Below, piece by piece: positions 34,327 through 47,107 of a stretch of 64,000 nucleotides of DNA. The notes beneath the pieces are model-generated. The model did no database searches. It was not told where the DNA came from and saw only the letters and a list, made by a program, of their open reading frames with translations. Source of the stretch: Cyrtodaria siliqua. Taxonomy: Eukaryota > Mollusca > Bivalvia > Adapedonta > Hiatellidae. Every line of letters starts with the position of its first letter. Within the stretch, counting starts at the first letter, position 1. Position numbers and translations under genes: made by a program. The stretch lies in NCBI GenBank assembly GCA_037043455.1, contig JAWPHD010001279.1:274776-338775 (forward strand), given 5' to 3'.

Positions 34327-34555
34327 CAAGGGCGTAGCGCCCTATACGCACAATACGCACGTGCGTAATACAAAAAATGCCGAGCATAATAGACTAGAGA
34401 AAACAATTACTTCTAACGCCAGAAAGGTGCCTCAGAAAGGTGCCTCAGAATGCTCAAGAATGCACAATTTCCTTCCTTATTTTATATTTTTTCCCGGAGG
34501 AGGCCCCCCGGACCCCACCAGCGGGAGGGGGGGGGGGGGGGGAGGGTGTGTGTGT

Positions 34556-34586
<31 letters not shown>

Positions 34587-34671
34587 TGGTACCGCCCTCC
34601 CACACCCAACCCGCCCCCAAACGTATTTTTTCGGTGTGCGTATACATTTTGAAAACCTGGCTACGCCTATG
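34327..34671. mobile_element. Small DNA-transposon-like insertion with TIRs, inside the minisatellite
   Basis: It starts CAAGGGCGTAGC and ends GCTACGCCTATG, imperfect inverted termini of the style CAGGGGCGTAGCC known from many invertebrate nonautonomous hAT- or P-like elements (from memory). TTGGGT borders both sides (34321-34326 and 34672-34677), but the surrounding array makes the duplication ambiguous. The interior carries a duplicated GGTGCCTCAGAA and a long G-run/(TG)n tract at about 34527-34587. Confidence 0.65.
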
Positions 34672-34717
34672 TTGGGTAATTGACGTACACACCATGTGTG
34701 TTGGGTTATAAGTAATT

Positions 34718-37700
34718 GACACATACCATGCTGTGTTGGGTTATTAGTAATTGACGTACACATCATGTTTGTTGGGTTATACGTAATCGGCGTACACACC
34801 ATGTTGAATTGGGTTATAAGTAATTGACGTACACACCATGTGTGTTGGGTTATAAGTACTTGACGTACACATCATGTTGTGTTGGGTTATAAGTAATTGA
34901 CGTACACACCATGTTTTTTGGGTTATAAGTAATCGGCGTACACACCATGTTGAGTTGGGTTATAAGTAATTGACGTACACACAATGTGTGTTGGGTTATA
35001 AGTACTTGACGTACACACCATGTTTTGTTGGGTTATAAGTAATTGACGTACACACCATGTTGTGTTGGGTTATAAGTAATTGACGTACACACCATGTTTT
35101 CTTGGGTTATAAGTAATTGACGAGCACACCAAGTTTGTTGGGTTATAATTAATTGACGTACACACCATGTTTTGTTGGATTTTAAGTAATTGACGTACAC
35201 ACCATGTGTGTTGGGTTATAAGTAATTGACGTACACAAAATGTGTGTTGGGTAATAAGTACTTGACATACACACCATGATGTGTTGGGTTATAAGTAATT
35301 GACGTACACATCATGTTTGTTGGGTTATAGCTAATCGGCGTACACACCATGTTGAGTTGGGTTATATGTAATTGACGTACACACCATGCTGTGTTGGGTT
35401 ATAAGTAATTGGTGTACACAACATGTTTGTTGGGTTATAAGTACTTGACGTACACACCATGTTGTGTTGGGTTATAAGTAATTGACGTACACACAATGTG
35501 TGTTGGGTTATAAGTAATAGACGTACACACCATGTTGTGTTGGGTTATAAGTCATTGACGTAAATACCATGTGCATTGGGTTATAAGTAATTGACGTACA
35601 CACCATGTTTGTTGGGTTATAAGTAATTGACGTACACACCATGTGTGTTGGGTTATAAGTAATTGACGTACACACCATGTGTTTTGGGTTATAAGTCATA
35701 GACGTGCACACCATGTTTGTTGGGTTATAAGTAATTGACGTACATACCATGTTTGTTGGGTTATAATTCATTGACGTGCACACCATGTTTGTTGGGTTAT
35801 AAGTAATTGACGTACATACCATGTTTTGTTGGGTTACAAGTAATTGACATACACACCATGCGTGTTGGGTTAAAAGTAATTGACACACTCACCATGTGTG
35901 GGTTATAAGTAATTGACTTGCACACCATGTTTGTTGGGTTTAAGTAATTAACTTACACACCATGTTGTGTTGGGTTATAAGTAATTGATATACCCGCCAG
36001 GTTGTGTTGGGTTATAAGTAATTGGCATACTCACCATGTTTGTCGGGTTATAAGTAATTGATCTGCACACCTATGTTGGGTTATAAGTAATTGATGCACT
36101 CACCATGTTTGTTGGGTTACAAGTAATTGTCATACACACCATGTTTTGTTGGGTGAAAAGTAATTGACGTACACACAATGTTGTGTTGGGTTATAAGAAT
36201 TTGAACTACACACCAGGTTGTGTTGGGTTATACGTAAATTGACATGTACACCATGTGTTGTGTTATAAGTAATTGACGTACACACCATTTGTGTTGGGTT
36301 ATAAGTAATTGACACATACCATGCTGTGTTGGGTTATTAGTAATTGACGTACACATCATGTTTGTTGGGTTATACGTATTCGGCGTACACACCATGTTGA
36401 ATTGGGTTATAAGTAATTGACGTACACACCATGTGTGTTGGGTTATAAGTACTTGACGTACACATCATGTTGTGTTGGGTTATAAGTAATTGACGTACAC
36501 ACCATGTTTGTTGGGTTATAAGTAATCGGCGTACACACCATGTTGAGTTGGGTTATAAGTAATTGACGTACACACAATGTGTGTTGGGTTATAAGTACTT
36601 GACGTACACACCATGTTTTGTTGGGTTATAAGTAATTGACGTACACACCATGTTGTGTTGGGTTATAAGTAATTGACGTACACACCATGTTTTCTTGGGT
36701 TATAAGTAATTGACGAGCACACCAAGTTTGTTGGGTTATAATTAATTGACGTACACACCATGTTTTGTTGGGTTTTAAGTAATTGACGTACACACCATGT
36801 GTGTTGGGTTATAAGTAATTGACGTACACAAAATGTGTGTTGGGTAATAAGTACTTGACATACACACCATGATGTGTTGGGTTATAAGTAATTGACGTAC
36901 ACATCATGTTTGTTGGGTTATAGCTAATCGGCGTACACACCATGTTGAGTTGGGTTATATGTAATTGACGTACACACCATGCTGTGTTGGGTTATAAGTA
37001 ATTGGTGTACACCACATGTTTGTTGGGTTATAAGTACTTGACGTACACACCATGTTGTGTTGGGTTATAAGTAATTGACGTACACACAATGTGTGTTGGG
37101 TTATAAGTAATAGACGTACACACCATGTTGTGTTGGGTTATAAGTCATTGACGTAAATACCATGTGCATTGGGTTATAAGTAATTGACGTACACACCATG
37201 TTTGTTGGGTTATAAGTAATTGACGTACACACCATGTGTGTTTGGTTATAAGTAATTGACGTACACACCATGTGTTTTGGGTTATAAGTCATAGACGTGC
37301 ACACCATGTTTGTTGGGTTATAAGTAATTGACGTACATACCATGTTTGTTGGGTTATAATTCATTGACGTGCACACCATGTTTGTTGGGTTATAAGTAAT
37401 TGACGTACATACCATGTTTTGTTGGGTTACAAGTAATTGACATACACACCATGCGTGTTGGGTTAAAAGTAATTGCCACACTCACCATGTGTGGGTTATA
37501 AGTAATTGACTTGCACACCATGTTTGTTGGGTTTAAGTAATTAACTTACACACCATGTTGTGTTGGGTTATAAGTAATTGATATACCCGCCAGGTTGTGT
37601 TGGGTTATAAGTAATTGGCATACTCACCATGTTTGTTGGGTTTAAGTAATTAACTTACACACAATGTTGTGTTGGGTTATAAGAATTTGAACTACACACC

Positions 37701-37795
37701 AGGTTGTGTTGGGTTATACGTAAATTGACATGTACACCATGTGTTGTGTTATAAGTAATTGACGTACACACCATTTGTGTTGGGTTATAAGTAAT
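34718..37795. repeat. Higher-order tandem duplication of a ~1.6-kb block
   Basis: The block at 34718-36310 is repeated at 36311 to about 37795. Features recur with an offset of 1593 bp, for example the variant TGACACATACCATGCTGTG at 34718 and 36311. Near the end the offset falls to about 1485, showing loss of roughly 108 bp (three units) in the second copy. Very few point differences separate the copies. Confidence 0.88.
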
Positions 37796-39859
37796 TGACG
37801 TACACACCATGTTTGTTGGGTTATAAGTAATTGACGTACACACCATGTTTTGTTGGGTTATAAGTAATTAACATACACGTCATGTGTGTTGGGTTATATG
37901 TAATTGACGTACACACCATGTTTGTTGGGTTATAAGTAATTGACATACACACCATGTGTGTTCGGTTATAAGTAATTGACATACATACCATGTTTGTTTG
38001 GTTATATGTAATGGACGTACGCACCATGTTTGTTTGGTTATATGTAGTTGACGTACACACCATGTTGTGTTGGGTTATAAGTAATTGACGTACGCACCAT
38101 GTTTGTTGGGTTATAAGTAATTGACGTGCACACCATGTTGTGTTGGGTTATAAGTCATTGACGTACGCACCATGTTTGTTTGGTTATATGTAATTGACGT
38201 ACACACCATGTTGTGTTGGGTTATAAGTAATTGACGTATGCACCATGTTTGTTGGGTTATAAGTAATTGACGTGCACACCATGTTGTGTTGGGTTAAATG
38301 TAATTGACGTACACACCATGTTTGTTGGGCTAATAAGTAATTGACGTACACACCATGTTTGTTGGGCTAATAAGTAATTGACGTAAACACCATGTTGTGT
38401 TGGGTTTTAAGTAATTGACGTACACACAATGTGTGTTGGGTTATAAGTAATTGACGTACACACCATGTTGTGTTGTGGTTATAAGTAATTGACTGACGTA
38501 CACACCATGTTGTGTTGGGTTATAAGTAATTGACATACACACCATGTGTGTTGGGTTATAAGTAATTGACGTACACACCATGTTTTGTTGGGTTATAAGT
38601 AATTGACGTACACACCATGTTGTGTTGGGTTATAAGTAATTGACGTACACACCATGTTTGTTGGGTTATAAGTAATTGACGTACACACCATGTTTGTTGG
38701 ATGATAAGTAATTGACATACACACCATGTTGTGTTAGGTTATAAGTAATTGACATACACACCATGTTGTGTTAGGTAATAAGTAATTGACGTGCACACCA
38801 TGTTTGTTGGGTTATAAGTAATTGACATACACACCATGTTGTGTTAGGTTATAAGTAATTGACGTGCACACCATGTTTGTTGGGTTATAAGTAATTGACA
38901 TACACACTATGTTTGTTGGGTTATAAGTAATTGACGTACACACCATGTTTTGTTGGGTTATAAGTAATTGACGTACATACCATGTTTTGTTGGGTTATAA
39001 GTAATTGACGTACACACCATGTTTGTTGGGCTAATAAGTAATTGACGTACACACCATGCTTGTTGGGTTATAAGTAATTGACGTACACACCATGTTGTGT
39101 TATGTTATAAGTAATTGACGTGCACACTATGTTTGTTGGGTTATAAGTAATTGACGTACACACCATGTTTTGTTGGGTTTTAAGTAATTGACGTACACAC
39201 CGTGTTTGTTGGGCTAATAAGTAATTGACGTACACACCATGTTTGTTGGGTTATAAGTAATTGTGGTACACACCATGTTTGCTGGGTTATATGTATTTGA
39301 CGTACACATCATGTGTGTTGGGTTATAAGTAATTGACGTACACACCATGTCTGTTGGACCAAAGTAATTGATGTACACTCCATGTTTTGGGTTATAAGTA
39401 ATTGACGTACACACCATGTTTGTTGGATTATAAGTAATTGATGTACACTCCATGTTTTGGGTTACAAGTAATTGACATACACACCATGTGTGTTGGGTTA
39501 TAAATAATTGATGTACACACCATGTTTTGGGTTATAAGTAATTGACGTACACACCATGTTTGTTGGGTTATAAGTAATTGACGTGCACACCATGGGTGTT
39601 GGGTTATAAGTAATTGACATACACGATGTTTGTTGGGTTATAAGTAATTGACATACACGATGTTTGTTGGGTTATAAGTAATTGACATACACGATGTTTG
39701 TTGGGTTATAAGTAATTGCCGTGCACACCATGTTTGTTGGGTTATAAGTAATTGACGTACACACATGTTTTGTTGGGTTATAAGTAATTGACGTACACAA
39801 CATATTCTGTCGGATCACCGTGCATTGATGGGCACAGTACCCTTGGCCGGGACAAAGTC

Positions 39860-40222
39860 ACATGTAAGTGACGTACACAACGTGTTATTCCGGATCAAAG
39901 TGCATTGCCGTATTCACATTCTTTGGTCGTGTCGTACTTCATTGCTTGCTCACCACCTTTGGCTTGGCCATAGTTCATATCATTGGTCGGGTCATAGTTG
40001 ATATCATTGGTCGGGCCATAGTTCATATCATTGGTGAGGTCATAGTTCATATCACTGGGGAGGTCATAGTTCATATCATTGGTGAAGTCATAGTTCATAT
40101 CATTGGTGAGGTCATATTTCATATCATTGTTGAGGTGATAGTTGATATCATTGTTCGGGTCATAGTTCATATCATTGGTGAGGTCATAGTTCATATCATT
40201 GGTCAGGTCATAACTCATTACG
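39860..40222. repeat. Minisatellite, 24-bp unit, about 11 copies
   Basis: The unit CATATCATTGGTGAGGTCAT AGTT occupies about 39970-40222, with a short junction region before it. It looks like a shortened form of the 36-bp unit that follows, since both share the GGTCATA phrase. Confidence 0.85.
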
Positions 40223-41130
40223 TATTCCTCATCCTTGGTCGGTGCATATCTCATAACATACTCACCATCCTTGATTGGGTCATAACTCATTACGCACTCC
40301 CCATCCTTGGTTGAGTCATAACTCATTACGTATCCACCGTCACTGGGCGGGTCATAACGCATTACGTACTCACCATCCTTGGTTGGGTCATAACTCATTA
40401 CGTACTCATTTTCCTTAGTTGTGTCATAGTTCATTACGTACACACCTTCCTTGGACGGGCCATGTCTTATAACACACCATCCTTTGTTGGGTCATAGTTC
40501 ATTACGTACTCATCTTCTTGGATGGGTCATAACTCATTATGTAGTCACAATCCTTGGTCGGTCCATATCTCATAACATACCATCCTTGGTTGGGTCATAC
40601 TTCATTACGTACTCACCATCCTTGGTTGGGTCATACTTCATTACGTACTCACCATCATTGGTTGGGTCATACTTCATTACGTACTCACCATCCTTGGTTG
40701 GGTCATACTTCATTACGTACTCACCATCCTTGGTTGGGTCATACTTCATTACGTACTCACCATCCTTGGTTGGGTCATACTTCATTACGTACTCACCATC
40801 CTTGGTTGGGTCATACTTCATTACGTACTCACCATCCTTGGTTGGGTCATACTTCATTACGTATTCACCATCCTTGGTTGGGTCATATTTCATTACGTAC
40901 TCACCATCCTTGGTTGGGTCATGCTTCATTACGTATTCCTCATCGTTGTTTGGGTCATAACACATTACCTACTAACCATCCTTGGTCGGGTCATAATTCG
41001 CTACGTACTCCCCATCCTTGGTTGTGTCATAACTCATTACGTACGTCTCATCCTTGGTTGAGTCATAACTCATTACGTACCCACCATCATTGGTTGAGTC
41101 AAAGATCATTACGTACTCGTTATTCTTGGT
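40223..41130. repeat. Minisatellite, 36-bp unit, about 25 copies
   Basis: The unit is CATCCTTGGTTGGGTCATAC followed by TTCATTACGTACTCAC. The central copies (about 40590-40920) are nearly identical and the outer ones diverged. Open frames on both strands, including 215 and 169 codons on the plus strand, are artefacts of the 36-bp period. Confidence 0.96.
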
Positions 41131-41829
41131 CGGGACCATCCCGAGAAACACCATCACCAGCAGTGGTTTTCCCGTATAAAGAACTTCAGGGTCGAATTTG
41201 AAACTGTTTGGTTGTATGTAACCGGACACAGGTCTAACCAACCGACATACATTTAAAAGAAAATAATCTACATTGTTTCTACATAACCGCTCAAATGCAG
41301 ACATACACCGTAGATATCGCCTCCATAACCATCGGCTGATATTCCTCCGTGGTGTAGGTTATCGATTGGCGACGGTGCCGCACAAAAATCAATGCTACCA
41401 TTGCTTCCAACGCGGTTTGTTAAAGTATAGAAATTATTGGTCTCTGATAATAAAAAATCATTCAATACCACCAATGTGTGTGTGTGTTTGTGTGATGTAT
41501 GTAGCTATATCTAATATAGAACAGTGATGTATGCACGAGTCAGAAGGGAGTGTATATTTCTTCTGTATCTGTTGCCTGACTTCATCATATAAGATATATC
41601 AGTCTGACGGAGGAGACAGTTAAATAATCAGCACAACATGGTTGTGTACAACACTAACACAAACCCTTGTGTAACTCGATATATACTGTAAGGAAGAGTT
41701 AATGCACAGCCATACTTTATTATATTCATTATTATGTTATGAAAAAGTCTAAAAAGGTCATATTGTAGGCCAAAAGTGGCAGTCCTCTAGGGACTTTTTA
41801 ATGTCAAAGATAAAGTTGCATTCCAATAC
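41131..41829. other. Intronic stretch
   Basis: No gene. A short (TG)n run lies at about 41475-41492. Confidence 0.4.
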
Positions 41830-42058
41830 AAGCGTAATAGCGGTAGAACGTCCGCCTTGAATGTGTGAGGTCGTGGGTTCAATCTGCGGCCGAGAAATAG
41901 CAAAGACTTCACTAGCTCCCTTACATAAATGGGATGCTAGATATGCACATGTCATGTGTCTACGGCGTCGTATTCCAGTGTGAACTCTGCTACTAGAAGG
42001 CACCGTCGTGATTTTCCTGACATATTGTTAAACGCGACGTTAAACCTCATAGATACTA
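41830..42058 (+). mobile_element. SINE type D (tRNA-headed)
   Basis: The head has tRNA-like boxes, TAGCGGTAGAACGTCCGCC and GGGTTCAATCTGCGGCC near 41875-41891. The body includes CTACGGCGTCGTATTCCAG, and the 3' end has GTTAAACGCGACGTTAAACC, a common SINE tail. Only one copy is seen in this window. Confidence 0.65.
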
Positions 42059-42059
42059 A

Positions 42060-42750
42060 GAGTCAATGCAAATGTTCCTTCCTTACAGCAAACTTAAAGA
42101 AGCAGTTATTGTAAAGTCAAGGTCAAATTTGCATAACCTTTAAGGCAAACCCAAAGTTCTATTCAACTGAAAACACAAAAACTCTTTAGATACGTTCCAG
42201 GTTTACTCCATTCAACGTTAACCTTCACCTTGTTGTTCGTCCAAAGTTATAGCCAAAGTTACTGATCACGTTATGTTAAAGTCAAATTCAGTCCATTTAA
42301 AATTCAACTTCAGAATTACTTTAAAGGTCAAAGCCAAAGTTCCACTTTATTTTAAGCACAAAGAACATGTCACAGTCTACTTAAAAGTCAAAACTAAAAC
42401 GTTTGTTTGTATTTTAGACAAAGTTACAGTCCACGTAAACAGATAGTCCCACTAAATGTCCATACCCAAAACTGCAGTCACTTCGAAGCCAAGTTAAAGA
42501 ACCTTGAAGGTCCCAAATATATTCTTGCGACCCAATTACATTCCAAAACCAAATGTGTCATTGACCTAAATTCAACACAATATGTTCATTTCACCTAATG
42601 TCAATGGCAGTATAAAAATACACTTATATTCCTTAACCAAAGTTGCAGTCAACTTAAATTTCTAAACCAAAGTTGCAGTCCACTAAAATTCTTATCCAAA
42701 AGTCCTAAGTTACAGTCCTCTTAAAGTCAATGAGCTAATTTCATTAGTAT
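42060..42750. repeat. Degenerate short repeats (AAAGTC / CCAAAGTTGCAGTC)
   Basis: Phrases such as AACCAAAGTTGCAGTC, ACTTAAA(A)GTC and GTCCACTTAAA recur irregularly every 20-60 bases. It looks like an old, decayed minisatellite. No gene seen. Confidence 0.5.
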
Positions 42751-42809
42751 TTATCAAAATGGCCTCATATCCTAACTCTATTGTTTTGTGTCTAAATAAA
42801 AGCATTATA

Positions 42810-43110
42810 CAATAATCTAGCGTCTGGGTGGATTTGAGTACGACCTCGGACAAGGTCGCTAACCAGATCTTCGGTGTCTATCAGACCTGTAGTCATGTTA
42901 CGCCTAACAACACAGATGGTTTTGCACTGCTCTGCATATGTAGCAGGATCTCTCTGGACCACTGTACAACTTCCTGAATTTTCTTAAAAACGTTTTCTTT
43001 GTGAAACTTGAAGTCTGATGCTCGAAGTATCCAGCAAAAAAACACGGGGTTGACCAATTTCCTTTTTTAAAATATCCATATTGTGTAGGGACTCTGTAGA
43101 ATTTGTCCAT
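42810..43110 (-). pseudogene. Possible decayed coding fragment, unidentified
   Basis: On the minus strand, coding-like phrases appear in shifting frames: FKFHKENVFKKIQEVVQ, then RDPATYAEQCKTICVVRRN, then MTTGLIDTEDLVSDLVRGRT. The segments are adjacent, have gene-like amino-acid use and would join with one frameshift. I do not recognise the family. It may be a fragment of a mobile-element protein or chance; confidence is low. Confidence 0.3.
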
Positions 43111-43619
43111 TTCACTTTCATTTTCAAATTTATCACCTGTATTAAATTCTCAGATCTGGGCTCAAAAACATTCAGGCATACCCAACTTGTATGAACCTAT
43201 CCCATTCTTGTCACCTGGAACAAAAAAAAAGAGAAGATATTTGCACATTTTAAGGAATAAACAAGAACCGAATAAACAAGAACCGAATAAACTTTTCTTT
43301 TTTAAGCGCGAGAATGTCCTTACCGTTGGTCACAAGGGAGATAAATATTTAGTGGTACCTTGAATGCATTTGTTCATGGACATAACACATACATAATGTC
43401 CTTCTGCGCTGCGAAAATGTTGACAGCAGTCCGAGACTACCTGTCAATACGGTATTGCGTACTAAGTAATGTTCGTACTAGTTACGTTTCGTACTGATAC
43501 ATGTGTTAACATGATAAAATAATATTTTTCACCACAATTTACAAACTGTTAAATGACACTCTGATCTCTTTGCCTGTATCTTAAATCAGCGAGTTTATGA
43601 AAAACACGAATGTCGTTAC
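43111..43619. other. Intronic stretch
   Basis: No gene. An AAACAAGAACCGAATA phrase is doubled near 43259-43290. Confidence 0.4.
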
Positions 43620-43736
43620 GACGTCGGGCAATGGGGAACATTAATGAGTTACTTACCTGACGTCCGGCAATGGGGAACATTAATGAGTTACTTACCTGAC
43701 GTCCGGCAATGGGGAACATTAATGAGTTACTTACCT
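43620..43736. repeat. 39-bp tandem repeat, three near-identical copies
   Basis: The unit is GACGTCCGGCAATGGGGAAC followed by ATTAATGAGTTACTTACCT. The three copies are almost identical, differing at one base in the first. Confidence 0.95.
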
Positions 43737-44292
43737 ACCTTAAAAAGCACTTTAAAAATATTGGTCCTTTTATTTGTAAACTTTTGTCTTTATCCTTGAT
43801 ACCTTTAGGGATAATGAGTTTTTCATTTGTTTACTGTTCTGCTCTTATAAAACTTGTAATGCAAAATCTTATACTTTTTATATTTCTGATGTGGTTTTAC
43901 GATGTTTTTATAGGTAAATAATAATAATAATTGCTTGGTATAATTAGAAATTGAGTCAACTATTAGGCAGTTATGTATTGTGGAATTACATTTTCAATTC
44001 GACTTGCTTTTGTTTTTGTTGGAAGGATGACGTCAACATTTAATAACTTTATAGCCAGGACTCCAGTGATATGTATATAAGCATTATTTGTAATCTAAAT
44101 ACGTAATTGAGGTATTTTTACCACTTTTGATATTTTTAATTTGAAAGGTTATATAACGGACCGTCGATAGTACTAATCCGCCTTTAATCCGCTTTTAATC
44201 TTTAATTTTGATCTACAAGTGTTTTTTTGTGTGATATGGTTATACTGGATACATGAACTTTCAAAATATAAAGTAGTTTTAAAATAATGGAC
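43737..44292. other. Intronic stretch
   Basis: AT-rich; no gene recognised. Confidence 0.35.
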
Positions 44293-44490
44293 TTAGTGCC
44301 ACAGAGAGGGGGGAATGATATATAGGAATTCGAGAACCCTGTCATACTTTACTATCGAATATATTCTGGTTCTTTGATGTGCGGTGAGGATAGATTCCGA
44401 TATACGGGACCGCCCGGTTAACGTCTCCATCCGACGGAAGAGGCTAGGGGAAGGGTTTTGCCTAAAGACACTCATGTAATCCAGTGGTGC
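44293..44490 (-). mobile_element. SINE type B fragment, minus strand
   Basis: The + strand shows AGTGCCACAGAGAGGGG, then GACCGCCCGGTTAACGTCTC and CCATCCGACGGAAGAGG, in the order found in the full copy at 31232-31545. Both the tRNA-like head and the tail are missing. Confidence 0.8.
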
Positions 44491-44734
44491 CCTTTTATAA
44501 CATAAAGTGAATAAATGGTTAATCAAAAATCTCCACTCATTCCCAAAATGTATTAGGAAGTGTATTCTCGCTTTTATTTTGTAACCAGGAAGTGACGAGC
44601 TATAATATTTCTCCAAAACATAATCCTTTAGTTTATCACTTTCATACAATCTATGTCCTTTTGCAACTCACTGCAGGTTTCGTGGTTGAGCTCCTTACAG
44701 TGAATCACTACGCTTTCCTTATTGATTGTTCGAT

Positions 44735-45135
44735 GACCCAAATGTTATTGTATGTTATTCTATGCTATGTTATGCTATGTTTCTTTTTGAATATTCCTTC
44801 ATCGTGTTTCCGTTTAAACTTCAAATGTCGACCTACCAAGATTTTGCTAGATGTATATTGATTCACTTACATATTGTAATTTGAGCGGAACGCAGATCTT
44901 TTTTGTTATGTTGTTATGGTATGCCATATATGTTTTGCTATGCTATGTTATGCTATGTTTCTTTATGCATACTCCTTCTTTGTGTTTCCGTTTTAAATTT
45001 CAAATGTCAACCTACACTATCTAGATTGTGCTAGATTTGTAGTGATTCTCTTATATGTTGTAATTTGAGTGAAATGCAGATTATTTTATGTTGTTATAGT
45101 ATGGTATGCTATGCAGTATTATGGTATGCTATGAC
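44735..45135 (+). repeat. ~195-bp direct duplication, two copies, with TATGCTATG runs
   Basis: TTATGCTATGTTTCTTT, GTGTTTCCGTTT, TTCAAATGTC, AACCTAC or GACCTAC, TTTGCTAGAT or TGTGCTAGATT and GTAATTTGAG recur in order at about 44770-44900 and 44950-45085. Each copy is bordered by variable TATGCTATGT repeats. Confidence 0.8.
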
Positions 45136-45299
45136 GTATGTTTATAATACCACTCGTATATGCATATATGCCTAAATATAATTTACTTACATGTGTTTAC
45201 AATGTGCGTCAACATGTGTTGAGTTGATAACCCATCATTCAATTACAATGACAGACAATACGTACTCGTACATACTTAACCAGACTGTTACAGAAGCTC

Positions 45300-46190
45300 A
45301 TAAGATAGACTGGCACAGAAACCTACAAACCAGGCTGACACAGGAGCCTACAAACCAGGCTGACACAGGAGCCTATACGCCACTCTGGCCAGGTAGGCTA
45401 CAAGCCAGACTGGCACAGAGGCCTACAATGCTGACTGGCACAGAAACCTACAAGCCAGGCTTGCACAGAAGCCTATAGGCCACTCTGGCCAAGAAGGCTA
45501 CAAGGCAGACTGGCACAGAGGCCTACAATGCTGACTGGCACAGAAACCTACAAGCCAGGCTTGCACAGAAGCCTATACGCCACTCTGGCCAAGAAGGCTA
45601 CAAGGCAGACTGGCACAGAGGCCTACAATGCTGACTGGCACAGAAACCTACAAGACAGGCTTGCACAAAAGCCTACAAGCCAGGCTTGCACAAAAGCCTG
45701 CAAGCCAGGCTGGCACAGAAGCCTATAAACTAGGCTGGCACAGAAACCTACACGCCACTCTGGTCCAGAAGGCTACAATCCAGACTGGTACAGAAGCATG
45801 CAAGCCAGGCTGGCACAGAAGCCTACATACCATGCTGACACAGGAGCCTACATACCATGCTGGCACAGAAGCCTACATACCATGCTGGCACAGAAGCCTA
45901 CATACCATGCTGACACAGGAGCCTACATGCCACTCTGGCTAAGAAGGCTACAAGCCAGACTGGCAAAGAGGCCTACAATGCTGACCTACAAGCCAGGCTT
46001 GCAAAAAGCCTACAAGCCAGGCTGGCAAAGAAGCCTGCAAGCCAGGCTGACCAAGTGTCTTACAAGCCAGGCTGGCCAGTATGGCTAAGAGCTAGGCTGG
46101 CCCTAGCTACAAGCTAGGGTTACCCAGAACTCTACAAGTCAGGCTGGCCCAGATCTACGAAGCTGGCCTAGAAGCCTACAAGCCATGCTG
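45300..46190. repeat. Minisatellite, ~24-26-bp unit, about 36 copies
   Basis: The unit is AGGCTGGCACAGAAGCCTAC followed by AAGCC. Blocks of four to five units repeat as larger composites between 45400 and 45640. The reading frames across it are artefacts. Confidence 0.95.
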
Positions 46191-47095
46191 GGCCTGATGT
46201 CTTCATAGTGTAGAATGTTTGTGACGTTTATATCGTTTATAACAGTGCAAACAAATATTTGATTATGTTAGTTGGCTTACTCACTTCAAAACACATACTT
46301 TGTCGATATAAATATATCGGCACACTATTTGTAACGTTAGTTACAATTTACAATTTAGTTGTAATATTTAGTAACTTCATGATGACAAACCATGATCTAA
46401 TAATCCCTATCATGCGCGGATCCAGGAGTTGAGATTAATCTGGGAGTGAGATCAGGCTTTAAAAAATCAATGGCAACCCCCGCCCCTACCCCCTCATCCC
46501 ACAAAAACACACACACAACATATTCTCTAAGCACAAATATAATAACACTGCTATGTGTTTAGTCCTTCTCTTGCCGAGCTCCGTTCTCTCAATAAAACTA
46601 ACATTGTAATATGACATCAGTCATTTATTTAACTCATCTCCTGCCGAGCTCGCTTGGCCCAGAAAACGTTATACTGACACATATATAGAATTACCTAATT
46701 ACATTTCGAAGTTTTTCATTCTATTTCTGTACTTGTCAAACGTATTTCCATTGATTTGTTTCCACAAATACATGATATGATTGTTGTAACGGGATCTCGA
46801 GCTATACGAGGATATACGAGAGCGAACTTAATTAAGAAGTTTATTGTAGAAAACCATCCCAACTGGAGAAGAAGTGGGCGGAGGATAGGACATATTTTGG
46901 TCAATAAATCAATATCTGAATCTGAAAGATACTCACATCCTTCATGTAGAAGATCATAGGGAGACGCAAGACATGCTAACATTGAGATAATTAATAAAAT
47001 ATAAAATGTACAAGTTAAAAACAGTAAAAGCTCTGTATCTATGAGAATATGGGCGGAGGGAGCCTATATGTAAACGAGTCAAGCTATGGCTTTCT
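46191..47095. other. Intronic stretch
   Basis: No gene supported. TCTCTTGCCGAGCTC and TCTCCTGCCGAGCTC mark two copies of a short repeat near 46567 and 46637. Overlapping short frames on both strands at 46716-46982 have no recognisable domain. Confidence 0.4.
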
Positions 47096-47107
47096 TTGGT
47101 ATTAAGC

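Larger units (their letters stand above)
34145..39830. repeat. Large minisatellite, 35-37-bp unit, about 145 copies
   Basis: The unit is ATTGACGTACACACCATGTT followed by GTGTTGGGTTATAAGTA. It covers nearly 5.7 kb apart from a 345-bp insertion at 34327-34671. Copies with 36 bp keep open frames on the minus strand (MVCTSITYNPTN repeats), which are artefacts. It contains a tandem duplication of about 1.6 kb (34718-36310 and 36311 to about 37795). Confidence 0.97.

Noticed and set aside
34120..39453. Minus-strand repetitive protein MVCTSITYNPTN
   Set aside because: A 36-bp minisatellite artefact; frames break at every unit of 35 or 37 bp.
34145..39830. CRISPR array
   Set aside because: Regular 36-bp repeats lie head to tail without unique spacers, in a eukaryotic intron; this is a minisatellite.
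39868..41201. Open frames of 148-215 codons on both strands
   Set aside because: Artefacts of 24- and 36-bp tandem units; both strands are open at the same place.
45191..46088. Plus-strand frames rich in Thr-Gly-Thr-Glu repeats
   Set aside because: They follow the ~25-bp minisatellite and stop whenever unit length shifts.
46716..46982. Overlapping 88- and 67-codon frames
   Set aside because: Both strands are open, with no recognisable domain and no repeat or splice context that supports a gene.
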